64,000 nt of DNA from contig NW_019091625.1 of the NCBI RefSeq assembly GCF_001949145.1, positions 88,827-152,826 on the forward strand, in the 5' to 3' direction. Shown here in pieces: positions 33,256 through 57,229 of this stretch (within the stretch, counting starts at the first letter, position 1; each line of letters begins with the position of its first letter). Both the position numbers and the translations under genes were made by a program. The DNA is from Acanthaster planci (Eukaryota; Echinodermata; Asteroidea; Valvatida; Acanthasteridae). The notes under the pieces were generated by a model, which worked only from the letters and a program-made list of their open reading frames with translations, was not told the origin of the DNA and made no database searches.

Positions 33256-34370
33256 CTACTTCCCTCACGCACCCCGCCTTCATACTCGGTGATGGCACCA
33301 TTGCCCTGTCAGTTTACTGTGTGTCATTTCGGCTGGCATTGGCACCTAGTATATTCCACTGTTGTTGGCTTTTTAAAAAGAGATTTAAGTGGAGGCAAAG
33401 AATTTCTGGGCTGGGTATAATGCAATATTGCCAACAAGACCGTCCAAATGTAGGCCAAGGGGTGCAGCATTCGATTACTGACAATTTTAATTTCTTCTTG
33501 TTTACTTTTGGCACTGCAACATTCATCAATGTAACATCCGAATTTCTCCTGGCCAAAATCTGACATTTTTAATTAAAATGGATGTTGCTACTTCAAAAAA
33601 CATGAATTTACAGGCAGAAAATGAAAAATTTGTATAATCCACTTTTAGAGCTCCAGAACAGGGACGAAACGAGCCGAGTAAAGGTGCACACGTAAGTAGG
33701 CCAAAATCCATCTGCAGAGCTCATAGCAACAGATATTACAGAGTTCTAAGTGACTGAGCCATGTAATTGGGGAATGCAAATATGGCACTCAACATTTGGC
33801 CCGAAATATAGGGCTTCCATTTCTGAGCAAGGCGGTTGCAATAGGGTCCGAAAGTTTCATTATTTAGTTATTTGTAGAGGGTTGCTTTTATCAAAATAGC
33901 TACTCTCCCAAAGGGAATTAAGTAACCCTCGTTAAAGTTAGGGGTGGTCCGCTTTGGGTAAAAATGTCTCACCAGTAACCAAAATTGAAAGACCGCATGT
34001 TGGTCATGATATTTCTGTGCAGCCTGAAAACCTTTGAGAGTAGTGAGTATACGTAAAATAATTTTGAAGTACAGGAATTTAATACTGGTCTTTATGGGAC
34101 TATATCATTTTACTGTGATATCACTTTCCAGCTTAGAGCAGTTACAAACTTTATAATGTAGCGCTCTGTTAAATTGTGCAGCGCCCTCTACAAAAACAAT
34201 TTTAAAGAAAAGAAAAATCTTTATAATGTGCTAAATTTATCTTTCAAAAATAGAATTTTGTTTAATAAGAATTTAAATAAAAATAGTTTTAATGATATTA
34301 AGTTTATCCAATTAGTTAGTGGAAAGAAGTTCGAAAGACATTGATAAAGTCAATGTGCACACACAATGTT

Positions 34371-34561
34371 ATTGACGAACGAGCCTCCCGTTCGCCATAT
34401 TGTCATTGAAAAAACGTGATTTTTGCTGAGTTGTGTTCCAAAATTTGGAAGATAACTGATAAAGTGATATGTGTACATCAACAATTAGCCTAAGTTCTCG
34501 CAAGTCTTCATGTTGAGGTGATAACAAAGTGCAGATTTTCACAGGAAGATAGGTAGTAAAC
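34371..34561 (+). promoter_or_regulatory. Probable PSMA1 promoter and 5' UTR
   Basis: The region directly upstream of the PSMA1 initiation codon. It contains TTCGCCATATTGTCATTG, with a YY1-like CCATNTT core, about 170 bases before the ATG, and no TATA box at a suitable place. A TATA-less housekeeping promoter would be expected for a proteasome gene. The transcription start is not defined by the sequence. Confidence 0.35.
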
Positions 34562-43814
<9,253 letters not shown>

Positions 43815-45793
43815 GAGGGAGGGCTAAAGGGGGCGGGGACTGGGGGGAGGTCTTATTATTAGCACGGCAAAGTTGAGGGGGACACACACTTCCTATGGAA
43901 AAAAAGTGATTTTTGAATATGTCTGAATATCAGTCCTTTGGTGCAGTGGTTACTAAGACTGTGTCTGGCAGTTGTCACTGAGAGAGGAATTGGTAAACAG
44001 TTCCAAGGTTTCATGCTGTGAGGATTTGCTCTATTGCTTGGGTAACCGCTTGGACCTTTAAAAGAGAATAAACATATTCCACCAGATGCAGTTCAGTGAA
44101 GAGTTACGCTCACTCAGGTTTTGAGATGTTATTCGTAAGACTTACGTTTGGTTTGATGCAAGGCAAGAGACAGCCTGATGTTCGAACAGTCAAGGAGAAT
44201 TCATCGCATATTGTGCTAAGCGTGCGCCGTATTATGTCAAAGTGTCTTAAGTAGAAATTTAGGTAATTTGCAGTTACTTTGAGCCATGCACAAATTTTTT
44301 TTTTGATCCTAAAATTTTCCTGTTGACTAATGCTCGATGTGATTCCAAAGTGGGATGGAGTGAATAGGGGAGGGGCCAGGCTGATCATGAGTTGGCAGTG
44401 GAAAAATGCCAAGGAAGGGGAATGGGGGGAGGAGTTGGGGCAGAGAGCCAGGCTCCCTTGAACATTGCCCCAGCGGGTTGCCAAATTTGGTGTCATTTAT
44501 CAATATCTAATGTTTTAAGAAGATTTTGCATCCTGCTTGGACATCTGTGACTTTGGTGAAATTCAGTTCGGCACTTCAGAATAGATAAACCAGTATTTGA
44601 TGGTATTCTCAGAATGGACTAACTAGTTTTAAAAATCATTGAAAAGGTGAATTCTTTTCTTTGCTGGAAAAAGTGAGGGGACTTTCAGTCTTGGATAGAT
44701 CCCCCCCCCCAAAAAAACCAAGTACCCCTTCAGGATCGCATCTTACCGTATCTTGGAAATTATTCAAGTAGCATAACTGTGTGTCTTTTGTACATTGTGA
44801 AACAAGAAAATAATTCCGATATAAATGATGGTCATTTGTGCAGCTACACATGACCTCGTTTGAGAAAAATGTTTCTTTGGGATTCTGTTTTATTTTATGT
44901 ATATAGTACAGTTGACCCACATCTGGAAAGAAAATGTTGGCTTTCAAAAAGGTTTGCCTGTTTTAATCTGCTTTTTAAAAACGTTCACTTGTCTGGTTTT
45001 CTGTTGACCGTTTGAAAGTTTAACTGAAGGGGTGGGGTACATGAAAGGAAGGGTAGAAGCTATGGCGACCTATGTCTTATCTTGTTGTTACACCAGATAA
45101 ACCGTATAATAGCTAATTTTCAAAATGTCAGAGCTTGCATAAAAAGGTTTGAATGCGTGTGGTCAGGTTTAGTAAATTCAGCTTTCATGATGACAAATTT
45201 TCTTCAGAAAACTAAATTCAAAGAAGCCGATTTTGGTAATATCTTTTTACATTAATGAGACAAATCAAACAAGAAAAATCTTAAATATTTCCAGATGTGT
45301 AAGTGTTGCACCAAATTGGTTTTAAGTTACAAGCGAAATTCCACAGCGCGGGAATTTGAAGTTGAACGTGAAAGCTGCATGCCTCACAGCGCCACCACTC
45401 CTTTGTAGTTAACATGTTTTGATTCTACGGGTCCTAATGACGTTTTCCAACTTTCGAATTCGTTTCATTTTACGGTTTGTCACCAACAATGAAACTAGTT
45501 TGTTTGCCCAAAACGTTTGTTCCCGCTAAATCAATTCCGTCTTTGGGTCGATAGGGTGGTGTTTGATGCTTCTTTAGCAAAACATGATTAGAACTGAGTG
45601 GAAAAAGGAGGAATCAGATGAACCCCGTGTCAATGCGAAGCCTTGATTTGGAAAACGCCCATGCATTATGGAAAGCAAACTGCCGCGGCACACGGGCTAG
45701 TCGGCTACGATCAACGTACAACCTTGCTGTGTTTGTTATGCGTGCGCTGTTTATATGGACCGTGTGTGTACCGTATGAGCACAAGCTGTTATA
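43815..45793. other. PSMA1 3' UTR and PDE3 upstream region
   Basis: This contains the PSMA1 polyadenylation signal (44067-44072) and, to the right, the promoter and 5' UTR of PDE3. An in-frame TGA at 45776-45778 closes the PDE3 frame just before its ATG. No TATA box is obvious. No further gene fits; the open frame at 45643-45855 overlaps the PDE3 start in another frame and is a shadow. Confidence 0.6.
44067..44072 (+). promoter_or_regulatory. Polyadenylation signal AATAAA of PSMA1
   Basis: AATAAA lies 253 bases after the PSMA1 TAG stop. A nearer canonical signal was not noticed. Confidence 0.55.
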
Positions 45794-46594
45794 ATGGCGA
45801 CCGGCCGATCGTTCAGCGTTCGCTATCCTCCAAACCGGGCCGATCTGGGGCTTGATTCGGGAGAAAATAACGGGTATATTCGAACCACCGTGTCTCCGAT
45901 GAACCGGGAGAGCTACAACCCTTACTGGGCTTGGTTAGGGCTGAATGACTGGAAGAAGTACGGAATCAACCCGCGGACTGTGTTGGCGGGAGCAGCAGCC
46001 GTCCTGGCCGTAGCGATGTACCTCTTGCAGGAGAGCTTGCTCGCTTTGCTCCACACGCTATGCGGTCTCTTCGCGCCGGTTTTCAGCATCGTCTGCGCTT
46101 TCTACTGGGTGGCCCTGTACCTGAGAAAGTCCTGGACCGGCACCAATGTCTATGTGTTTTTCGTGGCCTGCGTCTTTGGTGAGATCGCTGGACAGGTGGT
46201 GTTCGGCACAGACAACATTTACCGTGCCTGGTTGGTGGGCTGCGTCCTGGGCACGGCCAGCCTGGCAAGCCTCACCTCCACCTTGCCCACGTCGCGCTCG
46301 GCGCTGCTCCTCACGTTCCTCAGTTTTGTCCGATTCTTGAGCGGTTCCACCCTGCATGGATTGCGGCCCTGGTTGAGGCCCTACGTGGCCTACCTCTGCG
46401 GGATTTTAGGATGCATTTTGTCCAAGTACACAGAAACGCACGTCTTCAAACAGTCCCAGGTGGTGAACCATCTCACTTCGGATGGCAAGATACCGGTCAT
46501 CAGGAGACGCAGGACCTCCAGCCAGTCCAGCACGGCCAGTCTTAGCCACAAAACACGGCGGACGTCGCTTCCTGCGCTCTCGCAGAAAAATCAA
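45794..46594 (+). CDS. PDE3: PDE3-type 3',5'-cyclic nucleotide phosphodiesterase, first coding exon (3' partial)
   Basis: The exon encodes 267 residues from ATG 45794 (good context ATAATGG, in-frame stop 18 bases upstream) to a GTAAGT donor (46595), phase 0. PDE3 enzymes hydrolyse cAMP and cGMP (cGMP-inhibited) and anchor to ER or plasma membrane through an N-terminal hydrophobic region. This exon supplies that region: about six hydrophobic segments at residues 62-79, 84-110, 118-138, 145-161, 168-184 and 194-210. Next comes the regulatory segment PVIRRRRTSSQ (235-244) and TRRTSLP (254-260), which match the basophilic (PKA/Akt) phosphorylation-site stretch of vertebrate PDE3A/B. The WLRPYVAYLCGILGC segment also fits. 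The catalytic HD domain must lie beyond the window. Vertebrates have two PDE3 genes; a single invertebrate orthologue is assumed. Confidence 0.9.
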
Positions 46595-46810
46595 GTAAGT
46601 CTTCATTGACGGTGCAGTCGGCCCTATTTACTCAAATAATAGATATTACTTCACATTCTCAGAAGTGTTTCCTTGTTACTGTAGGCCTTTGGCTTTTTTG
46701 TATTTATGAGCAGTAGGCCTGCCCTTTGATAGTTGCCTAGGGTAGCCTTCAGTGAAAGTGAAAATGGTGCATGAACTTCGGAAATTATGGGTACATGTAT
46801 GTGTCAGCTG

Positions 46811-46949
46811 TGGGCCTATTTGTTTCACATGGATCTGGTTCTCTATCAGTGATCCTAACGCTGGTTCGCACCATCCACTATGCGGGTCTTGGTGTCCTGT
46901 AACCAAAGACAGATCCCTGATCCAGAGCTGTGTGAAACAAACACGGCCT
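46811..46949. mobile_element. Short inverted-repeat transposon, family A copy 3
   Basis: The left end GGGCCTATTTGTTTCACATG, GATCTGG and the right end GAGCTGTGTGAAACAAACAC, GGCC are inverted repeats. The interior GGTTCGCACCATCCACTATG matches the other family A copies (2648-2783, 6607-6742). This copy has the best preserved outer ends. It lies about 220 bases into the PDE3 first intron. Confidence 0.7.
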
Positions 46950-49900
46950 CTATCTCAGCTACATGAAGGCAGGTTCCCCAGTTTTTTTTCTTGTACTGAA
47001 ATCATCAGTGGGCATTGGCAAATTAAAAATGTAGTGTTTGAAGGAGAAAATTTATGCAAGATGTGCTCTGATGTAATGCTCCTACCGGTACATTTATTTG
47101 TACTACGGGCTGAGTGGAAAGAAAACGGGAACAAAGATCATACTCGTAGATAATAGGTGATACTCTCACTATTAAACTAGTCTCTCTAGATGATGCGTGT
47201 AAGAGTGACATTGCCAATTCAAAGGCCCAGCTAAACCAGCTTTCAATTCATTGTCGTGTAAGTGACAAACCGGTTATACGTACATTAAAAACCATCTTAA
47301 GTGGCAACTCAAGGCTGACTTTTCAGGTTGACCATTACCAATTCATTGGCCAATTCAGTGAAGTATGAAGCTGTTGAACTCAGCAGTTTGGTTCACATTA
47401 GAACCTGGCAAAGATTGGCAGAATGGTCATCAAATTGAGCTTAATGGACCTTACACTTATTTGTAGCAATTGGATATTTTTTCTGAATAAAACCAGAAAT
47501 ACATGTACCTGAGAAACTGACGTGTGTTCTTTGAACATGTACTTCAAGGTGGCAGTGAGTTTTTTGGCTTAAAAGCGAAGCGGTTTTACATGAAAAGGAA
47601 TGGATATTTCATCTCAACATCGTAGGGAGATTTCCTTAGAATGGTCTTAACAACAATTTTTCTAGAGTCTTTCATTGTGGATGACATTCTCTTTTTTGTT
47701 CAATATTTTCCAGGGGTATCAAGCCCCATGAAAGGTAAATTGGGGTAGGCTCTAAACCTGCTAAACCCCCAAACCTCTTGGTGGATTTAAAAGGATTTCC
47801 AGTGAGATAAGATCTTGTCGTTACTTTGATGATCATTAATAGATCTATGAGTGTGTATTGCATGGAAAGGCTTCAATTGGCCTCTGTAGAACTAGAAGGT
47901 GCAAACTTTCTGTGTCTCTGTAGCTTTTTAATCATAGACTGCAAAAAGTTGGATTGATTACAGTTTAGCATTGATATGAATTAGTTTGGTATGAATCCAA
48001 ACCAAGAGTGTTGCTGGTAAATGCAGTTGTTTAGCTGTCCCACCACTTTACAAGTCTGCCCACACAAACAACAGGCTGGACAAACACTTCATAAAATTAA
48101 CCGTCATTGAAACCCTTCAAAGACAGGTTTATTAATATTAATAAGCCCATTTCTTTGCCGTGTTCTTTTTTTATTTTATCTTATGATAATTTTGTTTTAC
48201 AAAACATGCCCAATTGGCTTTGACACATTTATCCTACATGTACAAGTGTAATACCCAGACCAGGAACTACATGTGCCAAGAACATTTTGCTCTATTTATT
48301 ATTGCTAATTTAGATAAATTTGTTTTAGACTGTACAGTATGAAGACCCTTAGGGGGACCAACATTAAACATTGTGATTGAATTCTTTGAATTGTTTGCAT
48401 GGAGGCAGTTTCACTGATACGTTTGGTATCAAATGTTTCCTGTTTCAGAGTTCAAGACATTTTGCCACACAGTATCAGTTAATTAATCTCTGTCATCATT
48501 ACTTGAATTAACAGCACACAACTGTGTTGAACAAATATTTTTGTTCAAGGCCATGCACATACATATACATGTACTTATGCTGTTTACAAAGCTGAAAGCT
48601 AATTTCATCTGCTATTGATTGCAGTAGCATACATGTATGCTTGTTTGAATGACACGTAGACATACAGTTTGGGTAACGTGTAGTCATTCCATGTATTATT
48701 TACATTTCATTCTTCGTCAAAGCATTTTCTGGCTTGCCCATGATTACTGCGTGACTAGGTCGATGGCCATTTTTCTCATGTACGTGTACATGTAGTGCCA
48801 ATTGCACAGTGCAGGTGTGATTTTTGTTTTGTTCTCCTAATCAGTGGCATCCTTTCTTTCTTTCTTAAATTAATCTAACCACCCTTTCTTGGGAAGCTGG
48901 ATTAAGGCAATGTGAGGAGTAGAGGACCTCACACTCCCCCTTCCCTTCTGTCTTCCATCCCTCCTGTGAGATGCCCAATCAGGGAACCACTCACTGCTTT
49001 GTTGCAGTAACCATTTGTCCACAGAGAGGGCAAGGTTTTTTTCTCCCAGGCATTTTTTCTCCTGAGCTCAACATGTGTATTTAACTTAAATTCCAGGATT
49101 CTGTGCTTCCTGTAAATCACATTTAAATCCATGCACATTGCTGTTGTACATTTACTTTCTTCAGTGACATAAACAGTTTAGCGACAAAAACACTAGGTAC
49201 GTAAATCCAGAATTGTGTAAAGTTAAAGAATTTTCATTAATTAAAGGAGTTTGTGTTATTACCAGTAATCAGTTCCTGATACTTGGAAGTGAACCCTTGG
49301 TTTAACTGAAGGAAACCTGGAGAAGGTTGCATCTTGGACATACATGTAAATGAACATATGGCGGTGATTTTGAGCCCCAAATATTTTTGTCACGTATGCT
49401 TACATGCACGTATATGTACACGTGTATGTAAATGTCTTGCTAAATGTAAAGAACAATACAAATTGGAAATATGGGAATCCCTAGCCTACAAATCACCGAT
49501 AGTTACAACTTGTTAAGAAAAAAATAGTCAATTGTTTGTGAAAGTGAAAAAATAAAAGATTGCCTGCGGTCGGTCGTGCAAATATCGATGCATAAATGCC
49601 AACATACCGTACATGTACATATAACTGACTGTTTGCACCTGTTCCTGGATCTCACAGCTGTGATTTCTTTTAGGGAGATGCAGTGCACGATCATTGTAAT
49701 ACAAACACTGTAACGGATCACTGCCAGTTTCGGAAAATAGGCCCACTGAATGCAGTGTAGTCCAATCTTTGAGAATGAATCCAGAGCTGTTGCATGTATT
49801 GTTTTGTTTTACGCGTAGTTGGAGAAAAATCAATTGAGTTTATGAGAAAGAAGGGTATGTTGGTGGAGTTCCTTTTCATACAGGTAGGCTGAACAAAAAC

Positions 49901-52900
49901 AAAACGTGGCCAAAAGAAAAAAGAAATCCTCCAACTTTGGTACAACCTGGGTGTACACGTACATGTACACAGGTTTAGCGCCCGTGCGACAGTGGCAAGG
50001 TAGACACAGTACCAGTGTTTGATGTTTGTTTTGTTTTTTTTTTTGGTGGCACACCATTTTGAATGACATAAACGGCATGGTTGAGTAAAATATGTGGTAC
50101 ATACATATTACATGTACTATAACATTCCCTCAGTGGACCGTTTTCCCACATAACAGTACCTGTAATTTAGTGCCTGAACCTTTCAGAGGTAATACAAATT
50201 TTGAAACTTTGTTAGTTGGTTAGACCTTGGGATCAGGGATAGAAAGCATACATGTAATTGCAAAAGAGCTTTTCTAATTTTTGTAATCTTCTGATGCCAT
50301 AATCATCAACTACAAGTACGGTAGAGTTTTGCAGAGGTTGCTCGTGGGATTTGGATTGAATAAATCTGGATGTTGTGTTTATGAGAGGTCAAATTTGCAT
50401 TCAGACCCTGAGTGTTGAGAATGGGCTGCCGGTTGTTTTCACATGAATTTTTAATGACCAAGAATTCACAAATAGTCTGTATTTTTGTAAGATGAATACG
50501 AAGTGGGCAGTGTAAAGAAAATAAATAATGTCGCAGTGAAGACTTTTATCAGAGCAGGAGAACTTCAGCAAGGCAACATAAAACTTAACATGAATAGCTC
50601 AGCCCCCCCCCCCAAATTTCCTAACCAATAATACTGCATATATTTGGGGCCCCCAATAGAATTTTTATGCATTGTACATTTTTGGTACTCTCATTTTACA
50701 GGTGTCTGGGAAGACATTTTGTTGATAGTGGAGATTACCGGTACATCTACACAATATACATGTACTTGGGCCTACATGTACCGGTACATGCATTGCGTAC
50801 ACAGAGAACAAACCTGAACTCCATAGATGTGTACTCACCTACATGTACGAGTAAAAGGATAGCTTGCAATGGAGCCTGCCTTTTTTACATGGTTTTATTT
50901 CATTGAATAAGCTGTTGATATTTATTGAGTTTTCTAAGTTTGATCCCTGGGGATCCTAACTGAATTGTCTCCATTAATCATGTAACTGGTTTCAATATAT
51001 ACGGCCAGTTATTAACTTTACCATACTTGTACTTAATGATTATACTTCTACATGTAGCATGGAATGAGTGTAGCTATGCAGTGCAGATCAAGCAGCGACG
51101 GTGCGCAGGTTGTTTTAATGGCAACACAGGCAAAGCTCTGAAAGTAGATGAGGAAGTTCATTGAAGATGGATTGGATGTACGCATTTTGTTTGACCAACA
51201 GCATGTGCCTACACATACTTGTACATGTGTACTGTGTAAGAACTGACTACAAATGTTTGTGACAATCTTGGGTTAAATGATCTCATGCTAGTGAAGTTTG
51301 GGAACAAGTGTACAGGGCACACATTTACGTGCATAGCAACGCTACCATTGAACCATATTTGCAATATTGTCATACATGTACCACACTACCGGTAGTTTTT
51401 ATTTGACCAAACTATTGCACGACAGTAGCAATGCTGCTATTACACTGTATAAGTGGTTTGATGCACTTGTGGAAAACAGGAAAAAAGGACATTAAAATAC
51501 ATGGAATGGCAAACAAACTGCATAAATACATGTAATTACCGTAGAATTGAAATGATCAGCTTGCATTACATTTAGAGGCATAAGCCACAGGAGTTAAAAA
51601 ACAACACAAGATTGCTATAACCCTAACCTCACTGAAAGTTACAAAAAATTACTTAGTAGTACGGTAAATTGTACTGGTAGCAGAGAAGGGTGTGGCTTGT
51701 ATGAGTACATGACCTTATTGTTCTCTGAAGCCATAAAATACAACTAAGACAATATACAGAGGTGAGATTTCTCAGCATTTTAGCTGATTTCAGCTTTTTT
51801 TTTGTTTTGGATTTCAACTGTTTTTCCTCACTGGCTGTGTTCAAAAGTACCAGAGATTTTCACATTTCAGTTTCTTTATGCCTCTTTTAAGCTGTTTTCA
51901 GCTATTTTTATCATTGGTCAATCTCACCCCTGAATATACATGTATCATACTGTGCTGTGGCACTATGAATACATAACATTATTGTTCTTTGTACAAGTAA
52001 CAATGGAAGTACCCTAACCAGAGGTTCATGTAGGACCTAGGATTCATAAATCACTGGGGCTTTGTCGACTGGTTAAATGTCCAGAAATTATTTACACCAA
52101 ATACTGTTGAATGTATTGATAAGATTGAGGAGCAGACGAAAAGAGACAATGACATGAGCGTTTATATGGTGATACGGAATGCAGAAACAGTGATCAGAGT
52201 ATACTCGTGTTCCATGAGCATATAGCTGGGAGCACGAACAGAAGTCTAATAACCCGGGTGGGGGAGGGCTCCGTCATGGTCAGAGTGAAGAGAGTAACAT
52301 ACATGTAACACATGTACATGTGAATAGACAGAGTGCTCCAATGTCACCCACAAAGAACACAGCTTCTACAATAATTGCCGCATTCTAGTATCACCACTGC
52401 TATCCACCTTCGCAACCAGGATTACACAGTTACAACACAGTAGACACGACACATCAACTGCAGGAAAGATCACCGTTATCCATCGTTTTTTGCGGCCCAG
52501 CAACATCACCAGTGTGCGCGACACGTGAATGATACATGCACGCTTGTAAAACACATCACGTGACTGTGGTATAACAAAGGTACATGTATAATTTTGCCAG
52601 TGGTGCTTTGCAGTTGATAGGCCTGCTTGTGTATATACAATTTTGAATTACCAGTAAGTAATAAATTTCTTTTTTTCCATGAATCAAATTAAGTTTATTG
52701 TATTAAGGAAGCACTTGTCATCTGAGATGAAGCTAATGACAGGATTGGAATATATGGACTCATTGCAGGGTCTAGATGTATGTTACATGTTCACGTGGTT
52801 CCCTTATCTTTTGCCCACATATATGTTCATGTAGATGTTATTGTTGTGCTGTTTCAGTACATGTATTCATTGTTCATTGATATGTACGTGTGGTTGGCAG

Positions 52901-55900
52901 CTAATTAATTATGTCCCACTGGAAGATTTCCCCGTTCTGCTATACCTCTCGGATATTTATGCACGCATTATGAACAGCAAGCTAGGGACTACATTTATGT
53001 GTACATACCGGTGCATACATGTATATACATGTACATGTAACCACTGTAGTACACATTGTATTTATGGTAAGTTCATATTCGTGTGCTGGTACATGTAAAT
53101 GTAATGCACCATCTCGCACAGCATGCATTAATTCTTGTCTAAAAGTAGAATTCAGCTGTTTTAATATTTCTACTTTGGTCTGTACACATGTACATGTACA
53201 TGTGTGCAGACCACCTCAAAATGACTTCCCAAACTCAACTAGATTTTGTGTTCTGTGCAGTGCCATTCATTACACGGTGTGTACATTGTCATGGAACCTA
53301 CATGCACGTATCAGCATGTGGTGTTTGTTAAAGCATGTGATTGCACATGTATTTTGAGGCAGTTTTTGTCATTCATGCATATATCATGTGTCTGTCTATT
53401 TGAAAAACAGACACTAAACTCAAGTGGAGCAAACTTTGGCCAGCGTTGCTGTCAGCAAAATAATTCTGGATTAAGAAACAAAAAATATAGAAGACTTCTG
53501 GAAGCAGAATGATTTATGCCCCTCATGTGTGTGGCTGGGCTGCCATTGATTGCTGATGCCATTGCAATAGAAATGGCAGCATGCTATTGGTCTAATCGTA
53601 ATTGGGGCTAATGATCCACCTCAGTAGAAATTACGAGACGGAAGTTGCCCAGGGCCACTTGGAGTTACACACCTTTGAATGGGCCCAATTTTAATGCAAA
53701 TCCAAAAAGAAACTTTTAACTCATTCACCCTCCCAAGTTCAAATTCATCAGGAGGTCGGACTGAGCAAAAACGAAGAGCTGAGCGTACTCTTTCCAAACC
53801 TCTGGAAGGACTTTGGAAAGTGTCTGAACATTTTGTCCTCAGATTTGTTTGTTATACGTGGCCATATTTGGGATTTGGGCTGGATTCATTTTGGCAAGAT
53901 TACGACCTGTCACCGAGTTGAATTTAAATCCAAACAGTTGAGAAAAATGTTTCAAAGTTCTGGAATTTCGCTGTCTGTTTGCTTGTGTGCTTCAATCCAT
54001 TTTCAGCTTGGTGTTCCTTGTTGATGTAAGAGTTGAATTACAGGGGATATCTGCATGTTGAGATTTTTACCCTTGATGAGAAGGAGTTCAAATCCTTGAC
54101 TTAGACAACCTCAATATTCACTCATTTCTGCGTTCCACTCTCTTTTGGTGCTTTTGTAGTGTAGTTGACTGTGAAATGTACCATTACATATACATGTAGT
54201 GATCAGTCATTCAGGAAACTGTCCGTTGATTGATTAAAACAGTCACACACATTTATAGCAAGGTCTTTGAGACTTGACAAATCACCTTGTTTTAACAGGG
54301 ACCTTGTATTAACTGTATTGAAAACCAAGAGTACAGTGACTTCAGGATATAACATTTATCTTGTGTAAAGGATATTGTACCAATACGTAGACTAACAGAG
54401 CTCTAATATTGTCAGCATTCAACTCTTCTGGGAAATTGTAAATTTTCAGGCTTCTCCAAGTGGAAAACTAGTCTCAACATTCATGTTACGAGCCATTTTC
54501 TTGTGTTTTCAGTTTCAATATGTACATGTGCGTAACCTGGCCATTGCTAGGGCTGTTCTTCAAAACCAGCTTCCCAGGTACCCACCTGATTATGTCATAA
54601 ATTTTGGGACCGGGTGCCCGTGACCACCTACACAAATGTGTACATTTTGTATTTTGTAAATTTCATCCCTAAAAGAAGAAAGATTTTAAAAGGTTCTCTG
54701 TGGGAAATTAAACAAACAAAGGGTTGCGTAGAAAGCCAAAACAGATTGCACATTTATTGCCTATCATTATTGACAAAGAACACTTTTTCGTAATTGGCAA
54801 TTCTAATGCATTTTCTCAGTCGCTGCTCTTTTTTGGGGGGGATTTTGGCATTATGGGTGCAGGTCCATGCTTATCAAGCACAGCGCTAATTACTGCCATC
54901 CAACAAAATATGAAAAGATTCCGTTGATAAAGCACAGATGGAAACAGATCCACTGACAGATTGCAGGACCTATTTTTTTTCTCCCTCTCAATTTGATGCT
55001 CTTTTCCCTCCAACAGTTTCGGTCCAGTGGATGTCATAATGGCCCGTGCAATTACATGGCGCGTCCGTCAGCCATGACTGATTAATCTTTTAAAGTGTTT
55101 ACTTTCGCCGGGGTTTTAAGAGCTGTGATTTCAACACTGGGACAGGCTGGTCAATTGCACGCCTCTCGTGCCAACGATGTGGACAATTCGTCATATTTCA
55201 CTGGCAGTTGCCACTTCATAGTGTGTGGTGATGCATGCTAGGACTGCCCAAAAGGCAAGGAGAGCAGGGTGGCCATTGAATTTTGGTTTGATTTCTGGAA
55301 TAAAGATTTTTTTCAAGGATTCTGATTGTCTTCACAGCTCCACGAGAAAAATGGAAACTGCCTCTTTATCACGGCAGTATGACTTGGCTTTACATACATA
55401 CTCTTTTTCAAAACTTTATACACTGTAATTTACATATATCGTGAGCCGCGTTCCTGAAGGATATGTTAATTTAGGAATCTCTTAGTGCTGGCCTTTTCTA
55501 AAGGGAGAATCTAATGTGTTTTTTTGCCTATTTCGAGTTCAGTGTGGATTGTATGGACAGCTTCTGACATTCAACACACAGGTTGCTTAACTGTCCCCCA
55601 CACCTCTACGGTAGTACTAGCCACCTCTTGCTTCGTTAAGTAATTTTTACGAGTTGAGTTTCATTAATTTGAATCTGGTGTTGTTATTATAGTTTCTCTT
55701 TTTTTGTTGGTGGGTGTAAGGCTGCACTGTCAATAATTTGTACAAATCAAAACTTGACCATGGTCCTGTGTCATATGAAACTGGTGAAGAATAGGAAGTC
55801 CAGGGCAATCACTGTTATCCGCTCCATGCTGGAACAAGAGATGACATACTCTTCAACTCAGGAACCATGTTTCTTTGGTGGGACACACTGTACATGTGTA

Positions 55901-57229
55901 CCTGTCAGTTCATGGTGCGCATTTGGGTACAGGCTGTGCTGAGGACATGGGGCCAGTTTTTGTTGAAAAGAACAGTTGTGTTTGCGTGTACGTCAAGCAC
56001 TGAGTTGCAGTCTCTCCTTCTAGTCTGTCTCTCCTTTGGCCAGTGAGGGGGCACTTGTATCCAATTACAGCAGATATTGGTACCGGTACATCTACATGTA
56101 CATGTACATAATAGTTTGCACTTCCTACGAGTACTGTACCTGAATAGGCACGCATGCACAAGACCTGTTCTGTAATTGGTTAATTTTGGAATTGCCTTGT
56201 AAAACCTGCATCACCAGCACATTTCTCAATTCACATGCACTTTATATAGTAACACAACCCTACATGTGTCCAAGCTATGTTTTAGTTGAAGCAAGATTGT
56301 GTCTTTCCAAAGACCTTGAAAATGCCCATCGAGGAATAATTAGTGGTGGGGAAGTGCATGCTAGTTCATTGGATTTGGAGTGAATGGCCAGTTCATGTTA
56401 TCTGAACCCTACTGATAGGAACGTTACCACAGAGAGGTTGATCTCTCCATGTGAATTGGTTGAATGAAATGAGATACTCTGCGAACCTTGAATAAAAAAT
56501 GCATGCACTGTAATTTATTCAGGACATTTTTAACAGGAGTTCGGAATTCCTTCACAGCCAGATTTTTTCCCCAGAATGACAGCAGTGATTGGATTTTAAT
56601 GAGAAGGGGGCACCAGCAGAGAAGCAGTCAACTGACACTAATAAGCTTAGCAATGAGAGCCTAATCTCTGCTGCTGATGTTTTCATTTCAAGGCCTTATG
56701 TAAAGCCCTATAGACTAGAGGGGTTCACAGTTATATGTTAATGTACTGACAGGCATCCCTGGATTGTTGACTGATAGTCATTTGCAGGGCAGGAAGGTGT
56801 ACACATGTACTGTACTGAAGAGACAGTTTGTAATTACAGACACTGCAGGGGCTAAGGGCACAGCTGGGGATGTGGGTAGGTGCAGTGTGGTGAGGGGAGA
56901 TGGTGAATGTAATTTCGCACCTACTGGCATCAGGCCAAGTCAAGGGTGCCAGGGCATATGCTGCTAGGGATGTCCAGGGAGCAGGCAAAGGGGCTACAAT
57001 GTACCATAGGATGTACAGTGCACTGAGCCATAACAATGGTTTGCTACTTTGGGGGATTGAAGCGGAGGCCGGACACTTGGGGTCAAGGTCCCTGACATGC
57101 ATTTTGCCATGGCTCACATTACGTTCATTAGCAATTAACAGTGTGCAGTGGATTGTGGTTATGTATACCCCATGTGTTGTTAATTGGTTTTCCAGCAAAT
57201 TTGGGTTTCCTTCCCTCCCTGTACTGTAT

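Larger units (their letters stand above)
30583..34370. other. Intergenic interval upstream of PSMA1
   Basis: No exon is supported. Two short inverted-repeat elements are present (31064-31253 and 33120-33255). Short open frames at 31528-31755 and 33139-33563 have no recognisable content, and the latter overlaps the fold-back element. Nothing else can be named. Confidence 0.55.
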
